Source of the DNA: CAWKGC01 sp963849005
Lineage (GTDB): Bacteria; Pseudomonadota; Gammaproteobacteria; Burkholderiales; Usitatibacteraceae
Assembly (NCBI GenBank): GCA_963849005.1
Contig: CAWKGC010000023.1
Coordinates: 372,001-436,000 of the forward strand
Reading direction: 5' to 3'
DNA length: 64,000 nucleotides
Below, piece by piece: positions 38,284 to 47,464 of the stretch. Below the pieces are notes generated by a model, which was given only the letters and a program-made list of their open reading frames with translations, made no database searches and had not been told where the DNA came from. Numbering within the stretch: position 1 is the stretch's first letter; the number at the start of each line of letters is the position of its first letter. A program made the position numbers and the translations under genes.

Positions 38284-38295
38284 GGGGGGCATGCA

Positions 38296-38466
38296 ATGTT
38301 CATCGACGGGACGTACTACGCAGGGTGGGGGACGCTGTCACTGATCAACGCGGGGCTGGCGCAGAGCAAAGGACGCGGACGATTGAACTGGTTCCTGCTT
38401 TCGCTATTGCTCGGGCCGCTTGCCACCTTGTTGATCGTCGTGATGGACGGTATCCCCCCGAAATGA
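38296..38466 (+). CDS. Small membrane protein, 56 aa
   Basis: A short gene with a strong hydrophobic segment near its C-terminus (NWFLLSLLLGPLATLLIVVM), preceded by a polar N-terminus (MFIDGTYYAGWGTLSLINAG). The RBS-like GGGGGG lies just upstream. The stop overlaps the next ATG (AATGA at 38462-38466), so it is translationally coupled to the peroxiredoxin gene. The glycine-proline-rich transmembrane pattern WFLLSLLLGPLATLLI resembles small membrane proteins seen near other genes in proteobacteria. No function is known. Confidence 0.65.
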   Translation: MFIDGTYYAGWGTLSLINAGLAQSKGRGRLNWFLLSLLLGPLATLLIVVMDGIPPK

Positions 38467-38927
38467 GGCCGAAGGCAGGCGACGCGGCCCCCGATTTTTC
38501 GGGATTGACCACGGACGGCACCAAGGTCTCGCTCGGGGGATTTCGCGGCCGGAAGCTGGTGATGTACTTCTATCCGATGGACGACACGCCGGGGTGCACG
38601 AAGCAGGCGTGCTCGCTCAGGGACGCGAACAGGGAGATCGCCGCGAAGGGCGCCGCCGTCCTCGGTGTCTCGACCCAGGACGAGGCGTCGCACCGGAAGT
38701 TCACCGACAAGTACAAGCTCAATTTTCCACTGCTCGCCGATACCGACGGCGCGGTCGGCCGCGCCTACGGGACCATCGGCGGCTCTGGACTCATGGCCAG
38801 GCTCAAGTCGGCCGCGGGAATGGCCGACCGCGTCACCTTCGTGATCGACGAGAAGGGCCGCATCGCGCACGTGATCGACAAGCCCGACACCGCGAACCAC
38901 GCGGAGGAAGTCCTCTCCCTGCTCTAG
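38463..38927 (+). CDS. bcp: Thiol peroxidase of the Bcp/PrxQ family
   Basis: An intact 154-residue peroxiredoxin that reduces H2O2 and organic/lipid hydroperoxides, using thioredoxin as reductant. DFSGLTTDGTKVSLGGFRGR and YFYPMDDTPGCTKQACSLRD contain the peroxidatic cysteine (DTPGCT) and a second cysteine five residues later (CTKQAC), the typical resolving position in PrxQ. Later come VLGVSTQDEASHRKFTDKYK, NFPLLADTDGAVGRAYG and DRVTFVIDEKGRIAHVID. The start is the ATG at 38463, which overlaps the stop of the small membrane protein. It is convergent with the alpha/beta hydrolase (4-bp overlap). Confidence 0.95.
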   Translation: MRPKAGDAAPDFSGLTTDGTKVSLGGFRGRKLVMYFYPMDDTPGCTKQACSLRDANREIAAKGAAVLGVSTQDEASHRKFTDKYKLNFPLLADTDGAVGRAYGTIGGSGLMARLKSAAGMADRVTFVIDEKGRIAHVIDKPDTANHAEEVLSLL

Positions 38928-39841
38928 CGCGCGAGGCGCACCTCCTCCACCACCAGCCGGTGCACGTCCGGCGCGAACAGGATCGCGACGTGGCCGAGGC
39001 CGGCGAGCGCGATGTTCCTGGCGCCCTCCAGCCGGCTGGTCTCCTGCGGGGCGACGAGATTGTCGTGCGCGGACCAGATCGAGGTCACCGGGCAGGGCCA
39101 ATGCCCCGCTTCCTCGCCTGCAAGACGGACGATCCAATCGCCGCCCGCGCGCATCTGCCGCGCATTGCTGCCGATGCCGATCCGCGCCAGCACCGTGCCG
39201 TGATGGGGGCTCGCGATCGTGATCACCTTGGCGATGCGCTTGCGCAGCCGCCCGCGCATCATTCGCCGCGCAGCCAGCCCGCCCATGCTGTGGCACACGA
39301 GGATAAGCTTCGCGTGGCCCGTCGCCTCGAGCAGGGCGTCGATCTCCCTTTCCAGCAGCCCGGCGACGGTATCGATGCCGGCAAGGACGGAATCGAGCGT
39401 CACGGCATGCACCGGCCCTTGCCCCGCCTTTTCCAGCGCCAGCGTCACGTCGCGCAGGATGGCACGGTTGGAGAAGTAACCGTGCACCGCGAGCACGGGC
39501 ATCGGCCCGCCTCGCGTCGGCAGCGGATCGGGGCGAAACGCAAGGCCGGGAAACGGGAGCAACCAGAAGTTGTCGGTGAGCATCGCGCTGTATTCAACGA
39601 GCAACATCCGGATCGTCGCGACCGGGCCGATCTGCAGCGCCGGCGGGCGCGGTGACCGAGCGAACCAGGCGATCAGGCTGGTGAGGCAGACAAGGACAAA
39701 TCGCGTGCCGAGGGGCAGCAGGACCAGGAAAGCAAGGCTGGCCGGCATCGGCCATCCCAGGCGCGCCGAGAGCCATGCGTCAAGTGCGGCAATGGCCGCG
39801 AATTCCGCGACCAGGGCGACGAGGACAAGGCGGGAAAGCAT
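38924..39841 (-). CDS. Alpha/beta-hydrolase (lipase/esterase-like) with N-terminal membrane anchor
   Basis: An intact 305-residue protein. Residues 1-60 hold two hydrophobic segments (LVLVALVAEFAAIAALDAWL and ASLAFLVLLPLGTRFVLVCL), placing it in the membrane. The hydrolase domain starts near residue 115: PVLAVHGYFSNRAILRD (oxyanion hole), ILVCHSMGGLAARRMM (nucleophile elbow GHSMGG-like with Ser), IASPHHGTVLARIGIG (typical of triacylglycerol lipases), and a C-terminal LGHVAILF (catalytic His). The SPHHGT stretch points to a lipase family like the PGAP1/LipA group. I used the ATG at 39841 because it begins the membrane anchor. In a lipid-rich neighbourhood it may hydrolyse acylglycerols or esters. 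Confidence 0.85.
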   Translation of the reverse strand: MLSRLVLVALVAEFAAIAALDAWLSARLGWPMPASLAFLVLLPLGTRFVLVCLTSLIAWFARSPRPPALQIGPVATIRMLLVEYSAMLTDNFWLLPFPGLAFRPDPLPTRGGPMPVLAVHGYFSNRAILRDVTLALEKAGQGPVHAVTLDSVLAGIDTVAGLLEREIDALLEATGHAKLILVCHSMGGLAARRMMRGRLRKRIAKVITIASPHHGTVLARIGIGSNARQMRAGGDWIVRLAGEEAGHWPCPVTSIWSAHDNLVAPQETSRLEGARNIALAGLGHVAILFAPDVHRLVVEEVRLAR

Positions 39842-39975
39842 CGGGGGAGTGTAGCAATTCCCGCGGCGCCATCGCGGGCCGGGTCCGGCTCGACGGATGC
39901 CAGGAGCCCGGATGAGGGCGTACCTGATACCATTCGCAGCACTTTTGCCCGGATGTCCCGAAGGATCCATCGCGA

Positions 39976-41999
39976 ATGTCGCTCTACGCCGTCACCATTT
40001 TCGTCAGTGCATTCCTGCTGTTCCTCGTCCAGCCCGTGCTCGCCAAGCAGATCCTGCCGTGGTTCGGCGGCACGGCGTCGGTCTGGACCATATGCATGGT
40101 GTTCTTCCAGTCCGTGCTGCTCCTGGGCTACGCGTACTCCCATTGGCTGGCCAGCACCTTCCCGCCCAGGCGCCAGGCGGCGATCCATTTGACGCTGCTC
40201 GCGGTGAGCCTGGCCTTCCTGCCCATCATCCCGGACGCGTCATGGAAGCCCACGGGACACGAGGACCCCGCGCTGCGCATCCTGATGCTGCTGTTCGCCA
40301 CCATCGGCCTGCCGTACCTGCTGCTTTCGTCCACCAGCCCGCTGGTGCAGGCGTGGTTCGCGCGCGCCTACCCGGGGGCCAGCCCTTACCGGCTGTTCGC
40401 CCTTTCCAACTTCGCGTCGATGCTGGCCTTGCTGGGCTATCCGTTCCTGCTCGAGCCCGCCTTCCCGACGCGCCATGCAGTCGCTGGGCTGGTCGGCCGG
40501 CTATGTCCTGTTCGCGGCGGTATGCGGCCTGCTTGCCTGGAAGGGCCGCTCGATCGAGCCCGGCACGCCGGCCGGGCAGGCCGGCGGGGCGGCGGCGGTC
40601 CCGGCGCCGAAGCCGACCGCGCGAGAACTCGTTCTCTGGCTGACGCTTTCCGCGCTGGGCTCGGTGATGCTGCTTGCCGTCTCCAACCATCTCACCCAGA
40701 ACATCTCTTCCATCCCGCTTCTCTGGGTGGTGCCGCTGGCGATATACCTCCTCACTTTCATCCTGTGCTTTGAAGGCAGCGGCTGGTACAGGCGCGACGC
40801 CTTTCTCGGCTTGCTGGTCGTCGCGCTTTCACCATGGGATGGTTCCTCGCCGACAAGCGGCTGCATTTCGGACTGTACTGGAACATCGCCGTATTCACGG
40901 CGGGCCTGTTCTTCGCGTGCATGTTCTGCCATGGCGAGCTCGCGCGCCTGCGACCGGGCACGACGCACCTGACGCTCTTCTACCTGATGGTGTCCCTTGG
41001 CGGCGTCATCGGCGGCGTGCTGGTGGGCATCGTCGCCCCGCTCACCCTGCCCGGCTACCTCGAACTCGAGATCGCCCTGGCGGCGATCGCGTTCCTCGCC
41101 CTCTACCTGAACGCCAGCCGGCACCCGGCGATCGTGACGGCGTTTGCCACCACCCTGCTGTTCACGCTCGGCGCCCTCATGTACCGGATCGAGAAGTTCA
41201 CCGAGAACACGGTCCTGATCGAGCGCAATTTCTATGGCGTGCTGCGGGTGAAGGAGCAGTTCTCCCGCGAAGGCGACCTCGAAAGCCGCAACCGCACCCT
41301 GATGCATGGCGCGATCATGCATGGCGAGCAGTGGCTGGCGCCGAAGCTGAGCAAGGCGGCGACGACCTATTACAAGGCCACGTCGGGCATCGGGCTCACG
41401 CTGCTGGCGCTCGAGGGCAAGCCGATCAAGGTCGGCATCATCGGCCTGGGCGCCGGGACTATCGCCGCCTATGGCGACAGCGACGACACCTCCGCTTCTA
41501 CGACATCAATCCCGCGGTCGAGAGGATCGCGAGGAGCGAGTTCAAGTTCCTGTCCGAGTCGGATGCCAGGATCGAGGTGGTGATTGGCGACGCGCGCCTG
41601 AACCTCGAACGCGAGAAATCGCAGCAGTTCGACGTGCTCGCGATGGACGCATTTTCGAGCGACTCGATCCCGGTGCACCTGATCACGCTGGAGGCGGTCG
41701 AGGCGTACCTGAAGCACATGAAGCCCGACGGCGTGATCGCCTTCCACACCTCGAACCGGTTCATCAACCTGAAGCCGGTGCTGCTGCAGATCGCGCAAAA
41801 GCTGGGCCTGGAGTACGCCTACCTGCATGAGAACTCAAGCGATGGCGGCACGACCAGCGACTGGGTGCTGCTCACCCGCAACAAGTCGTTCCTCGCGCGC
41901 AAGGAAATCGCCGCCGTCACCCAGGCGGTCGCGCCCGAGCCCGGCTGGCGCCTCTGGACCGACGACTACAACAACCTGCTCCAGGTCCTGCACAACTAG
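39976..41999 (+). CDS. Membrane-fused spermidine-synthase-like protein, frameshifted
   Basis: About 673 residues. The N-terminal ~400 residues are membrane-embedded, with about ten hydrophobic segments (AVTIFVSAFLLFLVQPVLAK, ILPWFGGTASVWTICMVFFQ, LFATIGLPYLLLSSTSPLVQ, PLLWVVPLAIYLLTFILCFE, HLTLFYLMVSLGGVIGGVLV). The C-terminal ~230 residues are a SAM-type Rossmann domain of the spermidine synthase family (KVGIIGLGAGTIAAYG, RFYDINPAVERIARSEFKFL, VVIGDARLNLEREKSQQFDV, LAMDAFSSDSIPVHLITLEA). Breaks lie near 40475, 40830 and 41490. This architecture is common in Proteobacteria and its true substrate is unknown; polyamine synthesis is not shown. The FQPVLAK-type opening is a family hallmark. Confidence 0.88.
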
Positions 42000-42014
42000 G
42001 CGTTGACGGGGCCG

Positions 42015-42040
42015 GGCTGCATTTCGCGGGAAATGCAGCC
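42015..42040. terminator. Hairpin between convergent genes
   Basis: A perfect 11-bp inverted repeat (GGCTGCATTTC and GAAATGCAGCC around GCGG). It lies in the 49-bp gap between the convergent spermidine-synthase-like and hydroxyacid dehydrogenase genes. There is no clear T-tract on either side, so it may act as a weak intrinsic terminator or mark RNA ends. Confidence 0.65.
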
Positions 42041-42048
42041 TGATCCAT

Positions 42049-43005
42049 TCAATTGCGTTTCACCGGGCCGCGAAGGGACTCCGCGACGCGCCGGGCGACC
42101 AGGTCGCTCACCCGTTCATTGGCTTCCACCGTCAATCCGGCTATGTGCGGCGTGAGGATGACGTTCGGCGCCGTTGCGAGAGGCGAGCCCGCAGGCAGCG
42201 GCTCTTCGGCGAATACGTCGATCGCAGCGCCGCCGAGGCGCCCGGACGCCAGCAGCTGGGCGAGCGCCGCCTCGTCAACGATCCCGCCGCGCGCAGTATT
42301 GATGAGAATGGCGCCCGGCTTCATCGACTGCATCACTTCGCGGCTGAAAAATCCCCTGGTCTCCGGCGTGAGCGGCATGTGCAGCGACACCACGTCGCTG
42401 TCGCGCAGCAGGATCTCGAGGGAAGTGCCGCGGATTCCGGACACGGCCCAGACGAGGGAGTCTTCGTCTATCAGCGCATCGTGCGCGATGACATTCATGC
42501 CGACCGCGATCGCCTTGCTGGCGGCAAGCTGGCCGATATTGCCGAAGCCGACCAGGCCCAGCGTACGGCCGCCCGTCTCGCGACCGACCCCGAGCTTGTT
42601 CCTCGGCCAGGCGCCGGACCCTACCGCGGCCGTGGAAAGGTAGGCGCCGCGCAAGAGCATCATGGCTGCCGCCACGACGTATTCGGCCACCGCGACCGCG
42701 TTCGCCCCGGTGGCCGGTATCACGAGGATCCCGCGGGAATCGCAGGCGGCGACGTCGATGTTGTCCAGCCCGACGCCAAGCCGCCCGACCACCTTCAGCA
42801 TCGGCGCTGCGCCAAGGACCTCGCCTCGGACCTGGGTCCGGTTGCGAACGATCAGCGCCTGGGCCTGCGCGACCGCCCGGGCCAACTCCGCAGGCTGGTC
42901 GACGAGGTCCGGGTCGTAGCGGACGTCGAACTCCGCGTCCAGCAGCGCGACGGCGTCCTCGTCCATGAATTCGCTGATGACGATCCTGCTCTTGGCGGCG
43001 GCCAT
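42049..43005 (-). CDS. D-isomer-specific 2-hydroxyacid dehydrogenase (phosphoglycerate dehydrogenase-like)
   Basis: An intact 318-residue NAD-dependent enzyme. The substrate-domain stretch is VVGRLGVGLDNIDVAACDSR; the NAD-binding fold is LGLVGFGNIGQLAASKAIAV. The catalytic trio is the Arg in LINTARGGIVDEAALAQLLA, the Glu in DVFAEEPLPAGSP, and the His in ILTPHIAGLTVEANER. It lacks the ACT/regulatory domains of the larger SerA and could be a phosphoglycerate dehydrogenase or another hydroxyacid dehydrogenase; substrate is not assignable from sequence. It is the first gene of no clear operon: the next minus-strand gene (rlmM) ends 58 bp upstream of its start. Confidence 0.9.
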   Translation of the reverse strand: MAAAKSRIVISEFMDEDAVALLDAEFDVRYDPDLVDQPAELARAVAQAQALIVRNRTQVRGEVLGAAPMLKVVGRLGVGLDNIDVAACDSRGILVIPATGANAVAVAEYVVAAAMMLLRGAYLSTAAVGSGAWPRNKLGVGRETGGRTLGLVGFGNIGQLAASKAIAVGMNVIAHDALIDEDSLVWAVSGIRGTSLEILLRDSDVVSLHMPLTPETRGFFSREVMQSMKPGAILINTARGGIVDEAALAQLLASGRLGGAAIDVFAEEPLPAGSPLATAPNVILTPHIAGLTVEANERVSDLVARRVAESLRGPVKRN

Positions 43006-43062
43006 GCGGAAATTCTAGCATTCGCCGTTTCGCGGCTGTGCCGGAGGGAGAGGTGGCCGCGG

Positions 43063-44143
43063 TCAGCCCAGCAGCCGCAGGTGCCCGGTGACTTCCTCGC
43101 GGTCGTGATAAAGGTGCTTGAATCGCAGCTCGAAGGCCATGCCCTCGAGCCCTTGCGCGATCCGCCCGCGACAAAGCTCGACCTCCTCGTAGCGTTTCTT
43201 CATCGGCAGCTTCAGGTTGAAGATGCACTCGCGGCACCAGCGGTTCCCCGTCCACTTCGCCACCAGGTTGGCGACCAGCGCGGGCTTCTCGACCATGTCG
43301 CAGACCATCCAGTCCACCGCCTTGGCAGGCTTGTAGTCGAAGCCGTCCATGCGCCTGTGCTTGACCTGCCCCGTGTCGAGGAGGGTTTGGTCGATGTCGC
43401 CGTTGTCCACCGCGACCACGCTCAGGTGGTTGCGCGCGAGTCTCCAGCTCCAGCCGCCGGGCGCCGCGCCGAGGTCCACCGCCGTCATCCCGGGGGCCAC
43501 GCGCCTGGCCATGGCGTCATTGCCGATGAAGGCCATGAAGGCCTCGGACAGCTTTCCGGCGGACCGCGAGGGCGCGCCCCTGGGAACGCGGACGCGGGCA
43601 ATGCCCATCGGCCAGGGCGAACTGTTGGCGCGGATGCGATATGCCGACGTAGGCCGCGATGCCGCTCAGGAAAAACAGATGCAGCCGCGGAGCGGCGCGC
43701 CGCGCATCGAGAAAGATGCCGGCCTTCCTCGCCTTCTCCTCGAACCTTCCGGTGAACGCCTTGCAAAACGACGAGAGCGACTTGCCGTCGTTGGTATCGG
43801 GCATCTCGACGACGAGCGCGGAAAAGTGCTGCCCGAAATTCTTCACGCGCGCGACCAGCGGCGTGGCGCGGTCAGCGATCGGCAGGTCGCCGGAAATGTC
43901 GCCGACAAAGAGGAGCTGGCGGCAGAAGACCATTTCCTCGTAACGCATGCCCTCGGAGAGTTTCTCGAGTTTCGCAGGATCGTTGGGAACGAAGAGCGCG
44001 AAGGCCGCATCGCCCCTGGCCTTGATGTAGCCGGAGATGCCGAGCCGATTGGCATGGGCGGAAAGCTCGGAGGCGACCTCGCCTTCGAAGCCGGCGCGGC
44101 AGTAGGCGAGCAGCGCGGTGCAGGCGCTCGGCAAGGCGGCCAC
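43063..44143 (-). CDS. rlmM: 23S rRNA (cytidine-2'-O)-methyltransferase RlmM, one frameshift
   Basis: Methylates C2498 of 23S rRNA using SAM. The N-terminal THUMP-containing part (LAYCRAGFEGEVASELSAHA, GDAAFALFVPNDPAKLEKLS, MVFCRQLLFVGDISGDLPIA) joins across a frame break near 43600 to the catalytic Rossmann domain: VAPGMTAVDLGAAPGGWSWR (SAM motif), VVAVDNGDIDQTLLDTGQVK, VDWMVCDMVEKPALVANLVA (RlmM hallmark), and LKLPMKKRYEEVELCRGRIA. About 360 residues after repair, the usual length. The gene starts 2 bp before the tatD end, so tatD and rlmM are transcribed together. Confidence 0.92.
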
Positions 44144-44144
44144 G

Positions 44145-44936
44145 TCAGGCCGCGGGCGCCGGGCGGGCGTGCTTGAAGAGCGCGAAGAAGTTTTGCGTGG
44201 TGTGCCGCGCGACCTCTTCGACTCCGATGCCGCGCAGGCGCGCGATCTCTTCTGCGACGTGCTTCACGTAGCCGGGCTGGTTGGTCTTGCCGCGAAACGG
44301 CACGGGCGCAAGGTAAGGCGAGTCGGTCTCGATCAGCATGCGCTCCATCGGCACCTCCCGCGCGCATTCCTTGATGGCGAGCGCGTTCTTGAAGGTGACG
44401 ATGCCGGAGAACGAGATGTGGAAACCGAGGTCGATCGCGCGGCGCGCGACGTCCCAGGCCTCGGTGAAGCAGTGCATCACTCCGCCCACCTCGCCCGCGC
44501 CTTCCTCGGCCATCAGGCGCAGCGTGTCTTCGGCGGACTCGCGCGTATGTATCACCAGCGGCTTGCCGCAGGCCTTCGCGGCGCGGATGTGCCTGCGGAA
44601 GCGCTCGCGCTGCCAGTCGAGGGGCTCCTTCAGCCGGTAGTAGTCGAGCCCGGTTTCGCCGATGGCGACGACCTTTGGATGGTCGGCGAGCTTGAGCAGC
44701 TCATCAACCGTGGCCTCATGGTCGTCCGCCTGCTCGTCGGGATGCACACCGGCCGTGCACCAGATGTTCGGCTGGCTTTCCGCCACGGCCCGCACCGCGG
44801 GAAAGGACTTGAGCGTGGTGCTGATCGTCAGGGCGTGGCTCACCGTGTTCGCGCGCATGTTAGCCAGCACCGCGGCCATGTCGGCCTGCAGTTCCGGGAA
44901 GTCGAGGTGGCAGTGGGAGTCGACGAACATGCGCAC
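44145..44936 (-). CDS. tatD: TatD family hydrolase/DNase
   Basis: An intact 263-residue TIM-barrel metallohydrolase. It opens with MRMFVDSHCHLDFPEL (metal-binding HxH). WCTAGVHPDEQADD, VAIGETGLDYYRLKEPLDWQ (metal-bridging Glu), KPLVIHTRESAEDTLRLMAE, GGVMHCFTEAWDVARRAIDL and MLIETDSPYLAPVPFRGKTN (catalytic Asp) are all present. TatD-type enzymes act as 3'-5' DNA exonucleases in repair and apoptosis-like DNA degradation. The spacing to rlmM is 1 bp. Confidence 0.95.
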   Translation of the reverse strand: MRMFVDSHCHLDFPELQADMAAVLANMRANTVSHALTISTTLKSFPAVRAVAESQPNIWCTAGVHPDEQADDHEATVDELLKLADHPKVVAIGETGLDYYRLKEPLDWQRERFRRHIRAAKACGKPLVIHTRESAEDTLRLMAEEGAGEVGGVMHCFTEAWDVARRAIDLGFHISFSGIVTFKNALAIKECAREVPMERMLIETDSPYLAPVPFRGKTNQPGYVKHVAEEIARLRGIGVEEVARHTTQNFFALFKHARPAPAA

Positions 44937-45073
44937 ATTCTACCGGCCCGGGAGCCTCGATTTCGCGATGACGGCAGGAAACGGATCTGAACGTGCTTGC
45001 GCCCTTCACCTCGCCTCCCTGGTGGGTTACCATCCAAGCCTCAGTCGAATCTGGACACCCGACGGAAGACACG

Positions 45074-46258
45074 GTGATCGACCTGCAGTTCTTTTCGGGG
45101 AACCTGGCCTGGCCCTTCACGATCCTTGTGGCGTGGCTGGCTGGCGAATACGTGCACCGCTGGGCGGGCCTTCCGCGCATAAGCGTCTACGCTGTCGTCG
45201 GATTCCTGTTCGCCGCGCCTCAACTGGGCGTCCTCCCGGCATCCTCTGATGCGATGCTGTTGCTGGCGAACATCGCCTTCGGACTCATCGTGTTCGAAGC
45301 GGGGCACCGGATAAACCAGCATTGGTTGCGCCACAATCCGTGGATCGGCGCGACCAGCCTCGTCGAGTCGATCCTTACCTTTGCCGCAGTCTATTGTCTC
45401 GCGCGCCAGTTCGAGTTTTCGGTCACGACCGCCTGCCTGTTCGCCGCTCTTGCAATGGCGACGTCGCCTGCAACCGTGGTCCGCGTGATCAACGAACAAC
45501 GCAGCTCCGGGCAGGTCACGGAGCGTGCCCTGCACCACTCGGTGTTGAATTGCGTTCTCGCCGTCTTTGTCTTCAAGGTGATCGTCGGCGTGGCGGTCTT
45601 CCAGAGTTCCGGCAGCATCTGGCGGGCAGCCTACGACACCTTGATCGACTTGTCGGCCTCGTTCGTGCTGGGGGCGCTGTTTGGAATCGTCATGCCCGCG
45701 CTGCTGCGTGCCGTCTCGCGCACCGTACAGGACAGCACGCTCGCCTTTGCGATCGCCGTCATTTTCCTTGTGGCACTGACGCACCACCTCAAGCTGTCGC
45801 CGATCCTGGCTACGTTGACTTTCGGCCTGGTGGCCCGCCATCGCCGCGTCGTGATGAACCCGTCGCAGCGCGGGTTCGGCGCGCTCGGCGACCTCCTGTC
45901 CGTCCTGCTGTTCGTCTTTGTCGCGACGACCCTGGAGTTCAAGCAGGTGACAGCGGGGATCGGAATTGGATTCGCGATCATCGCGGCGCGTCAGGTCGCA
46001 AAGCTGGCCGGGATCGCCGCCTTTGCCCATTTCAGCGGAATCTCATTGCGAAAGGGACTCCTGGTCGGCGTCGCCATGACGCCGATTTCGGCCTTTGTCA
46101 TCCTGGTGCTCGAGCAAACCCGCCACCTCGGGATCGACCTCGTCGACCAGCTCGCGCCGCTTGCCGCCGCGGCGCTGGTGCTGGAATTTATTGGCCCCAT
46201 CCTTACCCAGCGCGCACTCATCTGGGCCCACGAGGTCCCGGAAAGCAAGGAAACGTGA
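45074..46258 (+). CDS. Cation:proton antiporter (CPA family)
   Basis: An intact integral-membrane exchanger of about 394 residues with 11-12 hydrophobic segments: AWPFTILVAWLAGEYVHRW, ISVYAVVGFLFAAPQLGV, DAMLLLANIAFGLIVFEAGH, TTACLFAALAMATSPATVVR (family-typical; the ATSPA segment replaces the usual D-D pair), ALLFGIVMP-like helices and GVAMTPISAFVILVLEQTRH. The GTG at 45074 is the best start because it opens a plausible N-terminal helix; an upstream ATG (44993) adds 27 non-helical residues. Exchange of Na+ or K+ for H+ is implied by family. It overlaps tightly with the next gene (1 bp between stop and ATG). Confidence 0.85.
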   Translation: MIDLQFFSGNLAWPFTILVAWLAGEYVHRWAGLPRISVYAVVGFLFAAPQLGVLPASSDAMLLLANIAFGLIVFEAGHRINQHWLRHNPWIGATSLVESILTFAAVYCLARQFEFSVTTACLFAALAMATSPATVVRVINEQRSSGQVTERALHHSVLNCVLAVFVFKVIVGVAVFQSSGSIWRAAYDTLIDLSASFVLGALFGIVMPALLRAVSRTVQDSTLAFAIAVIFLVALTHHLKLSPILATLTFGLVARHRRVVMNPSQRGFGALGDLLSVLLFVFVATTLEFKQVTAGIGIGFAIIAARQVAKLAGIAAFAHFSGISLRKGLLVGVAMTPISAFVILVLEQTRHLGIDLVDQLAPLAAAALVLEFIGPILTQRALIWAHEVPESKET

Positions 46259-46259
46259 C

Positions 46260-47399
46260 ATGCCGCTCGAGGAATTCAAGAAATCGGGATCGCTCAGCCT
46301 AGGGGTCGAGCTCGAGTTGCAGCTGGTGGCATTGAGCGATTTCGACTTGACGGCCGCGAGCCCTGACATGCTCGAGTTGCTCGGTCGGAAGCCGTTTCCC
46401 GGCAATGTCACACCCGAGGTGACCGAGAGCATGCTCGAGATATCGACGGATGTGCACGTCGAGCATCGAGCGCTTCTGGACCAACTGCTGCGCATTCGCG
46501 ATGCATTGGTTCGCGCCGGTGACCGGCTGAATGTCGGGATCTGCGGCGGGGGTACGCATCCGTTCCAGCTATGGTCGGATCGCCGAATCTTCCGCAAGCC
46601 GAGGTTCAAGGAAGTGTCCGCGCTTTACGGCTACCTCACCAAGCAGTTCACTATCTTCGGCCAGCACGTCCATGTGGGCTGTACGAGCGGCGACGAGGCG
46701 ATGTTCCTGCTCCACGCACTGAATCGCTACGTGCCGCATTTCATCGCCCTTTCCGCCTCGTCGCCTTTCGTCCAGGGAAAGGACACCCTGTTCAACTCCG
46801 CACGCCTGAATTCCGTCTTCGCCTTTCCGCTCAGCGGTCGAGCTCCCTTCCTGCTGCGGTGGGAGGATTTCGAGCGCCAGTACTTCGCGAAAATGGAGCA
46901 TACCGGTGTCGTGAAGAGCATGAAGGACTTCTACTGGGATATCCGGCCGAAGCCGGAGTACGGGACCATCGAGCTGCGCGTGTGCGACACGCCGCTGTCA
47001 GTCGTGCGCGCCGCCGCGCTTGCTTGTTACCTGCAATCGCTTTGTCGCTACCTCCTCGAGCGCAACGAGCCCGACCCCGCGGAGGACGACTATCTCGTCT
47101 ACAACTACAACCGGTTCCAGGCCTGCCGCTTCGGCCTGGATGGAACCCTCGTGCATCCGAAGACCTACGAGCAGCTGTCCTTGCGCGAGGACATCCTGGG
47201 TACGCTTCGGCGGGTGCAGGCACACTCGGAGGTACTCGGCTGCAAGCCGGCGATCGAACACGTCGAGCAGATCGCCCATCGCGGCGGCGACGCAAGTTAC
47301 CTGCGGACCCGGTTCCTCGATCGGGGCAGCGTGGAAGGCATGGTGGACGCGTCGCTGCAGCGCTTTCGGCATGCAGAATCGGGAGCGTACCCCGCCTAG
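46260..47399 (+). CDS. Carboxylate--amine ligase, GCS2/YbdK family
   Basis: An intact 379-residue ATP-dependent ligase related to glutamate-cysteine ligase. Signatures: SLGVELELQLVALSDFDLTA (metal-binding Glu pair), TPEVTESMLEISTDVHVEHR, RLNVGICGGGTHPFQLWSDR, FTIFGQHVHVGCTSGDEAMF, ALSASSPFVQGKDTLFNSAR, PEYGTIELRVCDTPLSVVRA. YbdK proteins make glutamyl-cysteine weakly and their physiological role is unclear. It is coupled to the antiporter gene (1-bp gap), an association I cannot explain from the sequence; Kef-like antiporters elsewhere are glutathione-gated, so a thiol link is possible. Confidence 0.92.
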   Translation: MPLEEFKKSGSLSLGVELELQLVALSDFDLTAASPDMLELLGRKPFPGNVTPEVTESMLEISTDVHVEHRALLDQLLRIRDALVRAGDRLNVGICGGGTHPFQLWSDRRIFRKPRFKEVSALYGYLTKQFTIFGQHVHVGCTSGDEAMFLLHALNRYVPHFIALSASSPFVQGKDTLFNSARLNSVFAFPLSGRAPFLLRWEDFERQYFAKMEHTGVVKSMKDFYWDIRPKPEYGTIELRVCDTPLSVVRAAALACYLQSLCRYLLERNEPDPAEDDYLVYNYNRFQACRFGLDGTLVHPKTYEQLSLREDILGTLRRVQAHSEVLGCKPAIEHVEQIAHRGGDASYLRTRFLDRGSVEGMVDASLQRFRHAESGAYPA

Positions 47400-47464
47400 C
47401 CTGCCAATGGCGACCTGTGTGACCGCGGCGCAGGAGCAGCCTGGTGGTATTTCCTGCCAAGCCC

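Noticed and set aside
36178..38292. A 704-codon open frame antisense to the fatty acyl-CoA reductase
   Set aside because: It is a mirror of the GC-rich reductase gene: its composition (His/Val/Gly/Arg-rich) is typical of an antisense frame, it has no recognisable domain and no RBS.
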